The position numbers and the translations under genes are program-made. Below, piece after piece: positions 33,523-44,053 of a stretch of DNA of 64,000 nt (position 1 is the stretch's first letter; every line of letters begins with the position of its first letter). The DNA comes from an uncultured Clostridium sp. GTDB taxonomy: Bacteria; Bacillota; Clostridia; TANB77; CAG-508. The notes below the pieces were generated by a model, which was not told the origin of the DNA, did no database searches, and was given only the letters and a program-made list of their open reading frames with translations. The stretch spans positions 119,561-183,560 of the forward strand of contig CAJMJN010000001.1 in NCBI GenBank assembly GCA_905213875.1, read 5' to 3'.

Positions 33523-35277
33523 ATGTCAGACTACAAAATTTTAAAATGTGATGCCATTTCTCTTGATCATGTTGGAGAAAAAGTGCAAATTCGTGGTTGG
33601 GTTCAAACCATAAGAGATTTAGGAGGTCTAGTTTTTCTAGATATTAGAGATATGTATGGAATTACTCAAGTAGTAACTTCTGGTGAAGCTAAAGATGTTG
33701 ATTTTGCTTCACATATACCTGTTGAATCTACTGTTGCTGTATCAGGTACAGTAAAAAAACGTGATGAAGAAACTGTAAACCCAAAATTAAAAACTGGTTT
33801 AGTTGAAATTAAAATTGAAAGTATTGAAATATTAGGTAAAAGAACTGCAAATCTACCATTTGAAGTAAATACAAATCAGGATATTAGAGAAGACCTAAGA
33901 CTTCAATATAGATTTTTAGATTTAAGAAATGATAAATTAAAAAATAACTTAATATTACGTGCAAAAATCCTACAATTTCTAAGAAATCAAATGATAGAAA
34001 GAAATTTTTTAGAAGTTCAAACACCTATACTTGCAAACTCTTCACCAGAAGGAGCTAGAGATTATTTAGTACCAAGTAGATTACATCCTGGTAAATTTTA
34101 TGCTTTACCTCAAGCACCTCAACAATTTAAGCAATTGTTAATGGTTTCTGGTATTGATAAATATTTCCAAATAGCACCTTGTTTTAGAGACGAAGACGCC
34201 AGAGCTGATAGAACTCCAGGAGAATTTTATCAATTAGATATGGAAATGAGTTTTGCAACTCAAGAAGATATTATAAATACAATGGAACCCGTAATTTATA
34301 ATACATTTAAAGAATTTTCTGATAAAAAAATTACAGACTGTCCTTTTAAAAGAATCACATATAAAGAAGCAATGCTTAAATATGGTACAGATAAACCAGA
34401 TTTAAGAAATCCTTTAGAAATTGTTGATTGTACAGATGTTTTTGCTACATTAGAGTTAAATGCATTTAAACGTCAAATTGTTCGTGTTATTGCTACACAT
34501 GATGTTGCAGATAGACCAAGAAGCTTTTTTGAAGATATGACTAATTTTGCAATAAAAGACTTAAAAGCTAAAGGTTTAGCTTGGCTTCGTATTTTAGATG
34601 ATGGTTCATTCCAAGGACCTATTGCTAAATTTATTACAGAAGAAGCAAAACAAACTATGTTAGAACGTACAAATTCTAAACCTGGTGATTGTTTATTCTT
34701 TATAGCAGAAGTACCTGGTGTTGTTGAAAAACTTGCAGGTCAAGTTAGATCTGAACTTGGTAAGAGATTAGGATTAATTGATAATAATCGCTTCGACTTC
34801 TGTTGGATTGTTGACTTCCCTATGTTTGAATTAGGAGATAATGGAAATTTAACATTTAGCCATAACCCATTTTCTATGCCACAAGGTGGATTAGAAGCAT
34901 TGGAAAATCAAGATCCATTAGAAATTTTAGCATATCAATATGACTTAGTATGTAATGGTATAGAACTTGCTTCTGGTGCAGTTAGAAACCATGATATAAA
35001 TATAATGTTAAAAGCTTTTGAAATGGCTGGATACACTGAAGCAGAAGTAAAAACAAAATTTGGTGCATTGTTTACAGCTTTCCAATATGGTGCTCCTCCA
35101 CATGCTGGTATGGCTCCCGGAATTGATAGAATGATTATGCTTTTAGCAGATGAAGAATCTATAAGGGATATAATTGCATTCCCTCTAAATAGTAAGTCTG
35201 AAGACTTAATGATGGGCGCTCCTAGTGTTGTAAAAAGAAACTTACTAAGAGATGTGTATATTGAAACATTAAAATAA
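33523..35277 (+). CDS. aspS: Aspartyl-tRNA synthetase
   Basis: A 584-residue class II synthetase of the bacterial type. It has an N-terminal OB-fold anticodon domain (VQIRGWVQTIRDLGGLVFLD), motif 2 (FRDEDARADRTPGEFYQLDMEM), a GAD-type insertion, and motif 3 (GMAPGIDRMIMLLAD). ATG 33523 has AGGAGG 11 nt upstream; the TTG at 33514 is too close. The segment DARADRTPGEFYQLDMEMSF resembles AspRS forms that often also charge tRNA-Asn for the amidotransferase route, in line with the leader's Asn/Glu codons, but this is inference. Confidence 0.96.
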   Translation: MSDYKILKCDAISLDHVGEKVQIRGWVQTIRDLGGLVFLDIRDMYGITQVVTSGEAKDVDFASHIPVESTVAVSGTVKKRDEETVNPKLKTGLVEIKIESIEILGKRTANLPFEVNTNQDIREDLRLQYRFLDLRNDKLKNNLILRAKILQFLRNQMIERNFLEVQTPILANSSPEGARDYLVPSRLHPGKFYALPQAPQQFKQLLMVSGIDKYFQIAPCFRDEDARADRTPGEFYQLDMEMSFATQEDIINTMEPVIYNTFKEFSDKKITDCPFKRITYKEAMLKYGTDKPDLRNPLEIVDCTDVFATLELNAFKRQIVRVIATHDVADRPRSFFEDMTNFAIKDLKAKGLAWLRILDDGSFQGPIAKFITEEAKQTMLERTNSKPGDCLFFIAEVPGVVEKLAGQVRSELGKRLGLIDNNRFDFCWIVDFPMFELGDNGNLTFSHNPFSMPQGGLEALENQDPLEILAYQYDLVCNGIELASGAVRNHDINIMLKAFEMAGYTEAEVKTKFGALFTAFQYGAPPHAGMAPGIDRMIMLLADEESIRDIIAFPLNSKSEDLMMGAPSVVKRNLLRDVYIETLK

Positions 35278-35308
35278 TTTCATGTTTGGAACAAAAAATC
35301 ATTTTTTT

Positions 35309-35347
35309 ATCACTCCTATAATATATTGTAATGGGAGTGATTTTTTT
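35309..35347 (+). terminator. Terminator of aspS, overlapping the next ribosome site
   Basis: ATCACTCC (35309-35316) pairs with GGAGTGAT (35334-35341), followed by T7. The right arm is also the only ribosome binding site available to the M23 gene. Confidence 0.75.
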
Positions 35348-36347
35348 GTTTATCCATACTTTTAAAATAAATTTGAAATTAGTAACATTTATATTAATTA
35401 CTGTAATTTTACTTTCATCCATTTTTATTTTTTATTCTTTTGCTACTGATATCACTCAAGAAGATGCAAATAAAAAAGATTTCATTAAATGGGTTGATTT
35501 TAATGTATCTTATGATGCTCTTAAATTAACAGCGAAACTTGATATAAAATCACACACTGAAAATAGTAGTACTACATATAATTGGATTGAACTTCTTGCT
35601 TATTTTGCATGTCAGAATGGTGGCAATTTTAAAAATTTTAAAAAAGCAGATTTAGATAAACTAACTGAAAAATTGAAAAATGGTGAAACAATTGAATCTT
35701 TGACACAAAATTTAAAACTTTACAATTATTATTACGAAAGTTATTCTGCTGTTTTATCTGAATTTATAGGTACATATTCTTTTACAAATTCTGATGGTAC
35801 AATTGCTGAAAAATATGGTATAAAAGCTTTTTCTCCTATTGCAAAAAATTATTATTTTACACATTATGACGATTTTGGAAATAGCAGATCTTACGGGTTT
35901 AAAAGAGTTCATCTTGGAAATGATCTTTTAGGTAGTATTGGTACTCCTATTATAGCTGTTGAATCTGGTATTGTAGAACATTTAGGTTGGAATCAATATG
36001 GTGGTTGGCGAATTGGAATTAGAAGTTTTGATACAAAAAGATATTACTATTATGCTCATTTAAGAAAAAATCATCCTTATGCTGAAAATTTGTCTGAAGG
36101 TATGACTATTCAAGCTGGTGATGTAATTGGATATATGGGAATGACAGGTTATAGCATAAAAGAAAATGTAAATAATGTAAATATTCCTCATTTGCATTTT
36201 GGCATGCAACTTATTTTTGATGATTCTCAAGTTGATAGTCCTAACGAAATTTGGATTGATGTTTATCAAATTATAGAGTTTCTAAAGCAAAATCAATCTG
36301 AAGTTTATATGTCTAACAAGGAAACTAAAGATTACTCTAGGAAATAA
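35346..36347 (+). CDS. M23-family metallopeptidase, membrane-anchored
   Basis: An endopeptidase-type protein of about 333 residues that likely cuts peptidoglycan cross-links outside the cell. One N-terminal helix (LVTFILITVILLSSIFIFY) precedes a helical region, then the LytM domain: VHLGNDLLGSIGTPI (H-x3-D zinc ligands), YYYYAHLRKN and HLHFGMQL (catalytic and zinc His). I favour TTG 35346, with GGAGTGAT 4 nt before it; ATG 35331 would have no site. That site sits in the aspS terminator arm, so expression may be low or depend on read-through. Confidence 0.87.
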   Translation: MFIHTFKINLKLVTFILITVILLSSIFIFYSFATDITQEDANKKDFIKWVDFNVSYDALKLTAKLDIKSHTENSSTTYNWIELLAYFACQNGGNFKNFKKADLDKLTEKLKNGETIESLTQNLKLYNYYYESYSAVLSEFIGTYSFTNSDGTIAEKYGIKAFSPIAKNYYFTHYDDFGNSRSYGFKRVHLGNDLLGSIGTPIIAVESGIVEHLGWNQYGGWRIGIRSFDTKRYYYYAHLRKNHPYAENLSEGMTIQAGDVIGYMGMTGYSIKENVNNVNIPHLHFGMQLIFDDSQVDSPNEIWIDVYQIIEFLKQNQSEVYMSNKETKDYSRK

Positions 36348-36376
36348 CACTTTTATGTTTTATTTCCTAGAGTAAT
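36331..36376. terminator. Bidirectional terminator built from two coding ends
   Basis: ATTACTCTAGGAAATAA (36331-36347) and TTATTTCCTAGAGTAAT (36360-36376) form a perfect 17-bp stem. The left arm encodes the last residues and stop of the M23 protein; the right arm encodes those of HtrA on the other strand. Confidence 0.85.
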
Positions 36377-37498
36377 TTTTATTTCTTTGCTTACTTTTCC
36401 TTTTGTTATTTTTAATGTTATTTCATCACCTGGTGATTTTGTATAAATATATTCTCTTAAATCATTCATTGTATTTAATTCAACATTATCTATATTTGTT
36501 ATAATGTTTCCTTCTTTTAATTCTGTAGTATCTGCTGGCCCATTTTTAGTAATTTGTGCTACATATATTCCTTTATCAAATGTTGCCATTTTTGCATTAT
36601 TTAAATATGGTATTACTTCTTTGTCATATGCATATATTCCAATTGTGGCTTCTTCAAAGGTTCCTGTCGTTTTAAATTTTTCTATTATTGGTTTTATTAT
36701 ATTTATTGGTATTGCAAACCCTATCCCCTCTGCTGATGATATTTTTACTGTATTTATTCCTATTATATCTCCATTTGGATATATTAGTGGTCCTCCGCTA
36801 TTTCCTGGGTTTATTGTGGCATCTGTTTGGATTAAGTCTGTCATATATGATGATTTATCATTTTCATCTATTTTTATTGTTCTGTTTTTTGCACTTACAA
36901 TTCCTGATGTAACTGTTCTCCTAAATTCATAACCTATTGGATTTCCTATTGCATATACAGTTTCCCCTACTCGTATTTTACTTGAATCTCCCAATATCAT
37001 ACATGGTAAATTTTTAGCTTCTATTTTTATAATTGATAAATCTAAATTCGTATCACTCCATGCAACTGTTCCATCATAATTTGTACCATTTTCGAGTGTT
37101 ATATAACACTTACTGTACTTTTCTCCTGTTACATGTGCATTGCTTACAATATATCCATCTTCTGAAACTATAAAGCCTGTCCCAAGTCCTAATTCACTTT
37201 CCTGATTTTTAGAAAAAATACTACTTCCTAAGTTTTTTAATTTTGATATTCCAACTACTTTTTTAGTTGAATCTTCTATTACATCTGCTATTTTTTTGCT
37301 GTTTTCTTCTATGTTTTCCACAGTTTGTGCATTTGTTGTGGATTGTGTTCTTGTTGCTGTGTAATTTTCGTTGTTTATTTCTATATCTTGATATGTAATA
37401 TACAAATAAGAGCCAATAATGCTGAAAAATATTGTTAAAATTATTGCTATTAATACCTTTGTAAAAATATTCTTTTTTCTTCTTTTCAAAACATTCAC
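36353..37498 (-). CDS. htrA: HtrA/DegP-type serine protease with one PDZ domain
   Basis: A 381-residue envelope quality-control protease. An N-terminal anchor helix (KVLIAIILTIFFSIIGSYLY) is followed by a linker with QSTTNAQTVENIEEN. The trypsin fold has His122 (VSNAHVTG), Asp153 (SDTNLDLSII) and Ser234 (TINPGNSGGPLI). One PDZ domain follows (GPADTTELKEGNIITNIDNV). Size and layout match Gram-positive HtrA. It is divergent from the NRPS gene and convergent with M23. Confidence 0.95.
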   Translation of the reverse strand: MNVLKRRKKNIFTKVLIAIILTIFFSIIGSYLYITYQDIEINNENYTATRTQSTTNAQTVENIEENSKKIADVIEDSTKKVVGISKLKNLGSSIFSKNQESELGLGTGFIVSEDGYIVSNAHVTGEKYSKCYITLENGTNYDGTVAWSDTNLDLSIIKIEAKNLPCMILGDSSKIRVGETVYAIGNPIGYEFRRTVTSGIVSAKNRTIKIDENDKSSYMTDLIQTDATINPGNSGGPLIYPNGDIIGINTVKISSAEGIGFAIPINIIKPIIEKFKTTGTFEEATIGIYAYDKEVIPYLNNAKMATFDKGIYVAQITKNGPADTTELKEGNIITNIDNVELNTMNDLREYIYTKSPGDEITLKITKGKVSKEIKITLGNKT

Positions 37499-37536
37499 CT
37501 CTAAAATATTATTTCCTATAATATCCTTTCTTATAC

Positions 37537-37565
37537 TTGCTTTTTTTTTATTTTATATGTATAAT
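37537..37565 (+). promoter_or_regulatory. Promoter of the NRPS-kinase operon
   Basis: TTGCTT (37537-37542), 17 nt, TATAAT (37560-37565), giving a leader of about 27 nt. Confidence 0.65.
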
Positions 37566-37598
37566 TTTGTAAAAAAATGATATATAAAGGTGAAAAAA

Positions 37599-40500
37599 AT
37601 GAAAAAGGATGTTTATGAATTAACTAACCCACAAAAAAGTATTTGGTCTATTGAACAATTTTACAAAGGTACCTCTGTAAATAGTATCTGTGGTACTGTT
37701 ATTTTTGACGAAATAGTTGATTTTGATAAATTAAAATCTTCTATTAAACATGTCGGTTTAAATAACAAAAATTTTGGTTTGAATTTTGTTGTTGAAAATA
37801 ATATACCTAAACAATTTTTTACAGATATTGATTTTGAAATTGAAACTATTGAGCTTAAAAACAGAGATGACTTAGACTCATTTAGAGATGAGATATTAAG
37901 TAAACCTATAGATGTACAAGGAAAACAACTTTTTAATTTCTATGTTTTTAAATTTTCTAATAATTATGGTGGCTTTGTGCTTAATATACACCATTTAATT
38001 TCTGATGGCTGGTCATTAGGACTTATTTCTACTGGCATTATTAATAACTACTATAATCTTCTACATAATTTACCATTAATAAATTATGAATATTCTTATC
38101 AAGATTATATTATTTCTGATAAAAATTATATGCAAAGTAACAAATTTGAAAAAGATAAACTTTATTGGGATTCTATATTTGAGACTATCCCTGAAATTGC
38201 TATGCTTCCTGGTAGTTCAAATAATAAGCTTAAACTACAGTCAAGTGTAGCAAACAGAAAAACTTACCAAATTAATAAAGATTTAATTTCTTCTATCAAT
38301 TCATTTTGTAGAAAATATAAAGTTTCTATTTTTAACTTTTTTATGGCTATTTATGGTTTATATGTAGGTAAAGTATGCGGTTTAGATAGATTTGTAATTG
38401 GAACACCTATTTTAAATAGATCTACTTTTAAAGATAAACAAACTTGTGGAATGTATATTAGTACAGTTCCTTTTGTTATTAATTTACAAGGAGAAAAAAC
38501 TTTTGATAAATTTGTTCAAGATATTTCTGTAAATTCTTTAAATATGTTAAGACATCAAAAATATCCTTACCAAAATATATTAGAAACAATTAGAAAAGAT
38601 AATAAAAACATCCCAAATTTATACAATATTTTATTATCTTATCAAATAACTAAAGCACTATCTAATGACTTAGATTTTAACTGTTTTACTGACTGGCGTT
38701 TTAATAAAAATTGTGCAGACCCTCTAAACATTCATTTATTTGACCTTGATGGCACTGGTGAACTAAATTTAGCTTATGACTATCAAACTTCTATTTATAC
38801 TGCTTATGACATAGACTGTACTCACCAAAGAATTTTAAATATGATTAGACAAATATTAGATTTACCTGAAATGTCTTTAGATGATGTTGAAATTATAACA
38901 CCTCAAGAAAAAAATAAGATATTGAACAAGTTTAATGAAACTGATTTTTCTTATGATGATAGTTTAAATATTATTGATTTATTTAAAAAACAAGTCAAAC
39001 TTAATCCTGATAAAATAGCTATTATTTCTAATAATATGGCTTTATCTTATAAAGAATTAGATGAAAAATCTAATATTTTAGCTAATTACTTAATTAACAA
39101 ACATAATATCAAGCCTAATGATATTGTTGGTATTATGCTTAATAGATGTCCTGAAATGATTATTGGTTTACTTGCTATTTTAAAATGTGGTGCAACTTAT
39201 TTACCAATAGACCCAGAATATCCTAATGAGCGTATATCTTACATGCTTGAAAATAGTGAAGCTAAAACTGTTTTAGTAAATCACTATACAGAAGAATCTA
39301 TTCCTGTAAAATATACAAAAATAGATATTGACTTTAGACACAATTTATTTGAAAAAAATAGTTCTTTAACATATGCCCCTTCTGTTAATATAGATTCTAG
39401 TACATTGGCATATTTAATATATACTTCTGGTTCTACTGGGAAACCAAAAGGTGTTATGATTACACATAAAAATCTACATAACTTTGTAAATGGAATGAAA
39501 AAACTTATTGATTTTAACTCTAAAAAAGTAATGGTTTCTTTAACTACCATTTGCTTTGATATATTTGGTTTAGAATTATGGTGTACTTTAAGTTCTGGTA
39601 TGACATTTGTATTAGCAAATGAAAAAGAACAAAATTCTACTAAAGACTTAAATAATTTGTGCTTAAAAAATAATGTAAATATGATACAAACTACACCTTC
39701 TCGTTATATGACTCTATTTTCTGATAAAGAAAATCTTCAATTTTTAGAAAATATTACAGATATAATGGTTGGAGGAGAAGCTTTATCAAAAAATTTACTT
39801 ACATATTTAAAAGAAATTTCTCATGCAAATATTTATAATATGTATGGACCTACTGAAACAACAATATGGTCTACTGTAAAGGATTTAACTAATTCTGATT
39901 TTATTACTATTGGTAAACCTATTGTTAATACACAATGTTATGTTTTAGATAAAAACCAAAAATTATTGCCACCATATATCCCTGGAGAATTGTATATTGG
40001 TGGAGATGGTGTAACTAATGGTTATTTAAAAAGAAAAAAATTAACAGATGAAAAATTTATAAAATCACCTTTTAATAACAATACTCGTATTTACAATACA
40101 AATGATTTGGCTTATTTTACTAAAGATGGTGAAATTGTACATTTAGGAAGAACTGATTTCCAAGTAAAAATAAGAGGTTATAGAATTGAATTAGGTGAAA
40201 TTGAAAGTAAAATAATTCAATTTCCTAATATCAATAATGCTGTTGTAGTAGCTTCACCTGATAATAAATTTTTAGTTTGTTATTATGTGTCTGATTGTGA
40301 AATTAAAAATTCTAAATTAATATCACATCTTTTAAAATATTTACCTAATTACATGATACCTGCTTATTTTAAAAGATTAGATACAATACCTTTAACTCCT
40401 AATGGTAAGGTAAATAAAAAAGCTTTACCACCTATTGATAGTGATAATAATATTGAATTACCAAAAACTGAGACTGAAAAAATGATAGCAAATGCATTGT

Positions 40501-41906
40501 CTAATATTTTACATACTGATAAAATTGATATTAATGCTCCATTTTTATCTCTAGGCTTAGATTCTCTTGGGTTAATTCAATTACAAACTGCTTTATTAGC
40601 ATATAATTTTAATTTAACAACTCAATCTTTTTATAGATATCCTTCTATAAAAAGGCTTGCAAAACGAATAGATTCAAAACCTGCTTATTATACAGAATTT
40701 GATTTTCAAATTCCTAGTCAATTTAAACATACTGATAATGAACTAGATAATTTGAATTTTAATACAAAATCTGTATTAGGAAATGTTTTATTAACAGGTG
40801 CTAATGGATTTATTGGTGTTCATGTTTTAAACGAACTTTTAGAAACAACAAATTCAAAAATTTATTGTTTTGTTAGAGGTGAAAATATTGAGCATTCAAT
40901 AAAAAGACTTGATGATAATTTTGTATTTTATTTTGGGAAATCTATTAGACCTTATATAAATAAAAGAGTTTTTGTTTATAATGGTCAAATTGTTTGTAAT
41001 AATTTTAAATTATCTGATAGCCAATTGGAAGAAATATCTTCTAATATTACTACAATTATACATACTGCCGCAATTGTTAAACATTATGGTGATTTTGAAC
41101 AATTTAAAATTGCAAATATTGATGGTACTAGAAGAATGGTTGAATTTGCTTACAATAACAATAAAAGACTTATTCATATATCTTCAATTAGTGTTTCTGG
41201 AAATTATTTAGTAAAACAAGATAACAAGGGAACTGAATTTTCTGAAAATAGTCTTTATATTGGCCAACATTATACAACAAATGTATATGTTAATAGTAAA
41301 TTTGATGCTGAAAAAATTGTTTATGAATATATGGAAAAAGGATTAACTGCTGAAGTTCTAAGAATTGGTATTTTAGCTGGACGCTATTCTGATGGATTTT
41401 TCCAAAAAAATATTTCAGAAAATGCTTTTTACAGTAGGATAAAATCTTTAGTAGAACTAAAAGATATCTCTACTTCAATGTTAAACCAAAATGTTGAATT
41501 TACACCTGTTGATTTATGTGCAAAAGCTATTGTTCTTCTTGCTAAAAATAAAATTGCAGAAAATAAAGTTTATCATTTATATAATCATCATTTAGCTTCT
41601 ATTAAAAATACTGTAAAAATATTAAATGATTTTGGTACTAATATTTCTGTAATTAATGATAAAGATTTTGAAAAATATCTTCTTAGTCTTTCATCAGATA
41701 CAAAAAATAAAGATATATTTAAGGGAATTATTAATGACATTTCTTTTGATGATTCAAATTTAAGTTTGAATTATAGTTTTACTGTTAATATTTCTTCTAA
41801 ATATACTCAAGATTTGTTGAAAAAATTAGGTTTTGAATGGCCTAAAACTGATGATATTTATCTAAGAAAATTAATTGAATATATGAAAAAAGTAAAATTT
41901 ATATAA
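37599..41906 (+). CDS. Single-module NRPS: condensation-adenylation-carrier-reductase
   Basis: A protein of 1,435 residues. The condensation domain (about 5-430) has an intact HHLISDG. The adenylation domain (about 450-955) has YTSGSTGKPKGV, MYGPTETTIW, GRTDFQVKIRGYRIELGE and NGKVNKK. By alignment to GrsA its specificity residues read D-I-L-Q-M-G-M-I-W-K, two Leu-to-Met changes from the glycine code I recall. The carrier has LGLDSLGL (phosphopantetheine Ser, about 987). The reductase (about 1065 on) has TGANGFIG and the YVNSK catalytic pair, so the product should leave as an aldehyde or alcohol. With a condensation domain first and no earlier module, an acyl-CoA or acyl-carrier donor is expected. 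ATG 37599 follows AAAGGTG. No Sfp-type transferase is in the window. Confidence 0.93.
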   Translation: MKKDVYELTNPQKSIWSIEQFYKGTSVNSICGTVIFDEIVDFDKLKSSIKHVGLNNKNFGLNFVVENNIPKQFFTDIDFEIETIELKNRDDLDSFRDEILSKPIDVQGKQLFNFYVFKFSNNYGGFVLNIHHLISDGWSLGLISTGIINNYYNLLHNLPLINYEYSYQDYIISDKNYMQSNKFEKDKLYWDSIFETIPEIAMLPGSSNNKLKLQSSVANRKTYQINKDLISSINSFCRKYKVSIFNFFMAIYGLYVGKVCGLDRFVIGTPILNRSTFKDKQTCGMYISTVPFVINLQGEKTFDKFVQDISVNSLNMLRHQKYPYQNILETIRKDNKNIPNLYNILLSYQITKALSNDLDFNCFTDWRFNKNCADPLNIHLFDLDGTGELNLAYDYQTSIYTAYDIDCTHQRILNMIRQILDLPEMSLDDVEIITPQEKNKILNKFNETDFSYDDSLNIIDLFKKQVKLNPDKIAIISNNMALSYKELDEKSNILANYLINKHNIKPNDIVGIMLNRCPEMIIGLLAILKCGATYLPIDPEYPNERISYMLENSEAKTVLVNHYTEESIPVKYTKIDIDFRHNLFEKNSSLTYAPSVNIDSSTLAYLIYTSGSTGKPKGVMITHKNLHNFVNGMKKLIDFNSKKVMVSLTTICFDIFGLELWCTLSSGMTFVLANEKEQNSTKDLNNLCLKNNVNMIQTTPSRYMTLFSDKENLQFLENITDIMVGGEALSKNLLTYLKEISHANIYNMYGPTETTIWSTVKDLTNSDFITIGKPIVNTQCYVLDKNQKLLPPYIPGELYIGGDGVTNGYLKRKKLTDEKFIKSPFNNNTRIYNTNDLAYFTKDGEIVHLGRTDFQVKIRGYRIELGEIESKIIQFPNINNAVVVASPDNKFLVCYYVSDCEIKNSKLISHLLKYLPNYMIPAYFKRLDTIPLTPNGKVNKKALPPIDSDNNIELPKTETEKMIANALSNILHTDKIDINAPFLSLGLDSLGLIQLQTALLAYNFNLTTQSFYRYPSIKRLAKRIDSKPAYYTEFDFQIPSQFKHTDNELDNLNFNTKSVLGNVLLTGANGFIGVHVLNELLETTNSKIYCFVRGENIEHSIKRLDDNFVFYFGKSIRPYINKRVFVYNGQIVCNNFKLSDSQLEEISSNITTIIHTAAIVKHYGDFEQFKIANIDGTRRMVEFAYNNNKRLIHISSISVSGNYLVKQDNKGTEFSENSLYIGQHYTTNVYVNSKFDAEKIVYEYMEKGLTAEVLRIGILAGRYSDGFFQKNISENAFYSRIKSLVELKDISTSMLNQNVEFTPVDLCAKAIVLLAKNKIAENKVYHLYNHHLASIKNTVKILNDFGTNISVINDKDFEKYLLSLSSDTKNKDIFKGIINDISFDDSNLSLNYSFTVNISSKYTQDLLKKLGFEWPKTDDIYLRKLIEYMKKVKFI

Positions 41907-41919
41907 AGGAATGATTCAA

Positions 41920-43917
41920 ATGAAAAAATATACAATACTAGAAAAACCTAGTTCCAGAATTGTTTTTAGATACTGTGCTATTGCAGCAGTATTCTTAATT
42001 GTAATTGCTACATTATTACCTGTTTTGCTTAATTATGCTCCAGGTTCTATAAATACTGAATTTGATGTAAAAATGTCATATATATCTTATACTCAACAAT
42101 TTTTAATTATTGGTTGGGTAATCTTAGCAATAATTTTTGTTACTTTAAAATTGTTGCTTAAAGATATTGATTTGTGGTATAAAAATAGCAAAAATAAATC
42201 TATTAACACAGATAAAAAAACTATCGCTAAAATTAGAAAAAAATGCTTTAATTTACCTTATTTAGTATTTCTTGCAGAAATACTGTTTCCTACTATTGGT
42301 ATTTCTAGTGTAATATTTTTTACAGGTAGCCACCATTCTATAATGATAGTTAAAATTTTAATATTAATAATATCTATAACTTTTTTACTTGCAATTTTCA
42401 CTTATATCTTTTCTAAAGATTTATATGCTGAAATTTTGTCTAGTACTTACAAAGAAGGAATTGACCTTAGTACACGTATAAATTTAAAATCAAAAATATT
42501 TATACAAATATTCCCTGCTTTTGTAAGTGTTATATTAATAACCTCTTTTATTGGATATTCAAGAAGTGTAAAAGCAAAAGAAGATATATTTTTTAAAGTT
42601 TATTCTGAAAAATTAAATACTGTTTTTAATACAAATACTATTTATTCAATAGACGAAATTGAAAACAAATTAAAAGATATATCATTCTATAATGAAGATG
42701 ATTTTAGTTTTATATTGTTAAATAATAAAATTATATCTCCTTCTGGTATAGAGCCAAGTGATTTTATGGTTTCATATACAAAAGAACTTTCTCAATTATA
42801 TAATGGTAGAACTTATGATAGTTATGGTGTGGATACTCAAGGAGCTACTATTTATTTACAAACTACTAGTGGTCCTTGTTATGTATGTATTGCTTATAGT
42901 ATTTCTTCTTTAGAAACACTTTACTTTTTATTAGCTAATGCTATTGTTTTAATGATTCTTGTAAGTTTTGTTTTATATTATTTTTCAAAATCACTTTCAC
43001 AAGATATTAAAACTGTTACAGATGGACTTAATAATATTTCAAATAATTCTAAATTATTATATAACAAAAAATTGCCTGTGATTTCTAATGATGAATTTGG
43101 TGATTTAGTAATTGCCTTTAACAAGGTTCAAGCATTAACTCATGAACAAGTTACTCAAATTCAAAATAATCAGTCTATGCTTATGGAAAGGGAACGTTTA
43201 GCTTCACTTGGACAATTAATTGGTGGAATTGCACATAACTTAAAAACACCTATAATGTCGATATCTGGTGCTGCTGAAGGATTAACTGATTTAATTAAAG
43301 AATATGATTCTTCAATTGATGACCCTGAAGTAAATAGTCAAGATCATCATGATATTGCAAAAAATATGGATTCTTGGGTTGTTAAAATAAAAGATTACAC
43401 ATCATATATGTCAGATATTATTACTGCTGTTAAAGGTCAAGCTGTTACTTTATCTGAAACAGAAAACATGACATTTGATGTAGAAGAGTTAATTAAAAGA
43501 GTTAATATTTTAATGAGGCATGAACTTAAAAATGCAATTATTTATTTAAATGTCGTTATGAAGTCAAATGAACATACTCAAATTAATGGTGATGTTAATA
43601 GTCTTGTTCAAGTTATTAATAATATGATTTCAAATGCAATTCAATCTTATGAAGGAAAAACAAATCAAACTATTGATTTGATAGTTGAAAATGATGATAA
43701 AAACTTATATATATCAATTAGAGATCATGGTTGTGGTTTGCCTAAAAAAGTTAAAGATAAATTATTCAAGGAAATGATTACAACTAAAGGAAAAAACGGT
43801 ACTGGTCTTGGATTATATATGTCATATTCAACAATAAAAGCTCACTTTGGTGGAGATATAACATTTGATTCTGTTGAAGGTCAAGGTACTACTTTTACTA
43901 TTACTTTACCACTATAA
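41920..43917 (+). CDS. Multi-pass membrane sensor histidine kinase
   Basis: A 665-residue kinase. Five N-terminal membrane helices precede an outside domain at about 205-310 (VKAKEDIFFKVYSEKLNT ... GPCYVCIAYSISS). A sixth helix (LLANAIVLMILVSFVLYYF) leads to HAMP-like sequence. The H-box GQLIGGIAHNLKTPIMS has the phospho-His near residue 437. The ATP domain has NMISNAIQSYEG, DHGCGLP and GTGLGLYMSY. ATG 41920 has AAGGA 9 nt upstream and lies 13 nt after the NRPS stop, so the two are co-transcribed and probably translationally coupled. It may sense the NRPS product or the membrane state. Confidence 0.92.
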   Translation: MKKYTILEKPSSRIVFRYCAIAAVFLIVIATLLPVLLNYAPGSINTEFDVKMSYISYTQQFLIIGWVILAIIFVTLKLLLKDIDLWYKNSKNKSINTDKKTIAKIRKKCFNLPYLVFLAEILFPTIGISSVIFFTGSHHSIMIVKILILIISITFLLAIFTYIFSKDLYAEILSSTYKEGIDLSTRINLKSKIFIQIFPAFVSVILITSFIGYSRSVKAKEDIFFKVYSEKLNTVFNTNTIYSIDEIENKLKDISFYNEDDFSFILLNNKIISPSGIEPSDFMVSYTKELSQLYNGRTYDSYGVDTQGATIYLQTTSGPCYVCIAYSISSLETLYFLLANAIVLMILVSFVLYYFSKSLSQDIKTVTDGLNNISNNSKLLYNKKLPVISNDEFGDLVIAFNKVQALTHEQVTQIQNNQSMLMERERLASLGQLIGGIAHNLKTPIMSISGAAEGLTDLIKEYDSSIDDPEVNSQDHHDIAKNMDSWVVKIKDYTSYMSDIITAVKGQAVTLSETENMTFDVEELIKRVNILMRHELKNAIIYLNVVMKSNEHTQINGDVNSLVQVINNMISNAIQSYEGKTNQTIDLIVENDDKNLYISIRDHGCGLPKKVKDKLFKEMITTKGKNGTGLGLYMSYSTIKAHFGGDITFDSVEGQGTTFTITLPL

Positions 43918-43952
43918 ATTATATTGTTAAAAACTGTATATTAAACTTATAT

Positions 43953-43997
43953 AAGGGTTTTAAGTAAAAAATATTACTTAAAACCCTTGCTTTTTAT
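43953..43997 (+). terminator. Terminator after the kinase gene
   Basis: AAGGGTTTTAAGTAA / TTACTTAAAACCCTT, 15-bp perfect stem with a 6-nt loop, followed by GCTTTTT. It separates the kinase from the HD-GYP gene. Confidence 0.85.
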
Positions 43998-44053
43998 TAT
44001 TTTTATTAATATAATGTCTATGAAAATATATTATTAATTATGAGGTAAAACAT

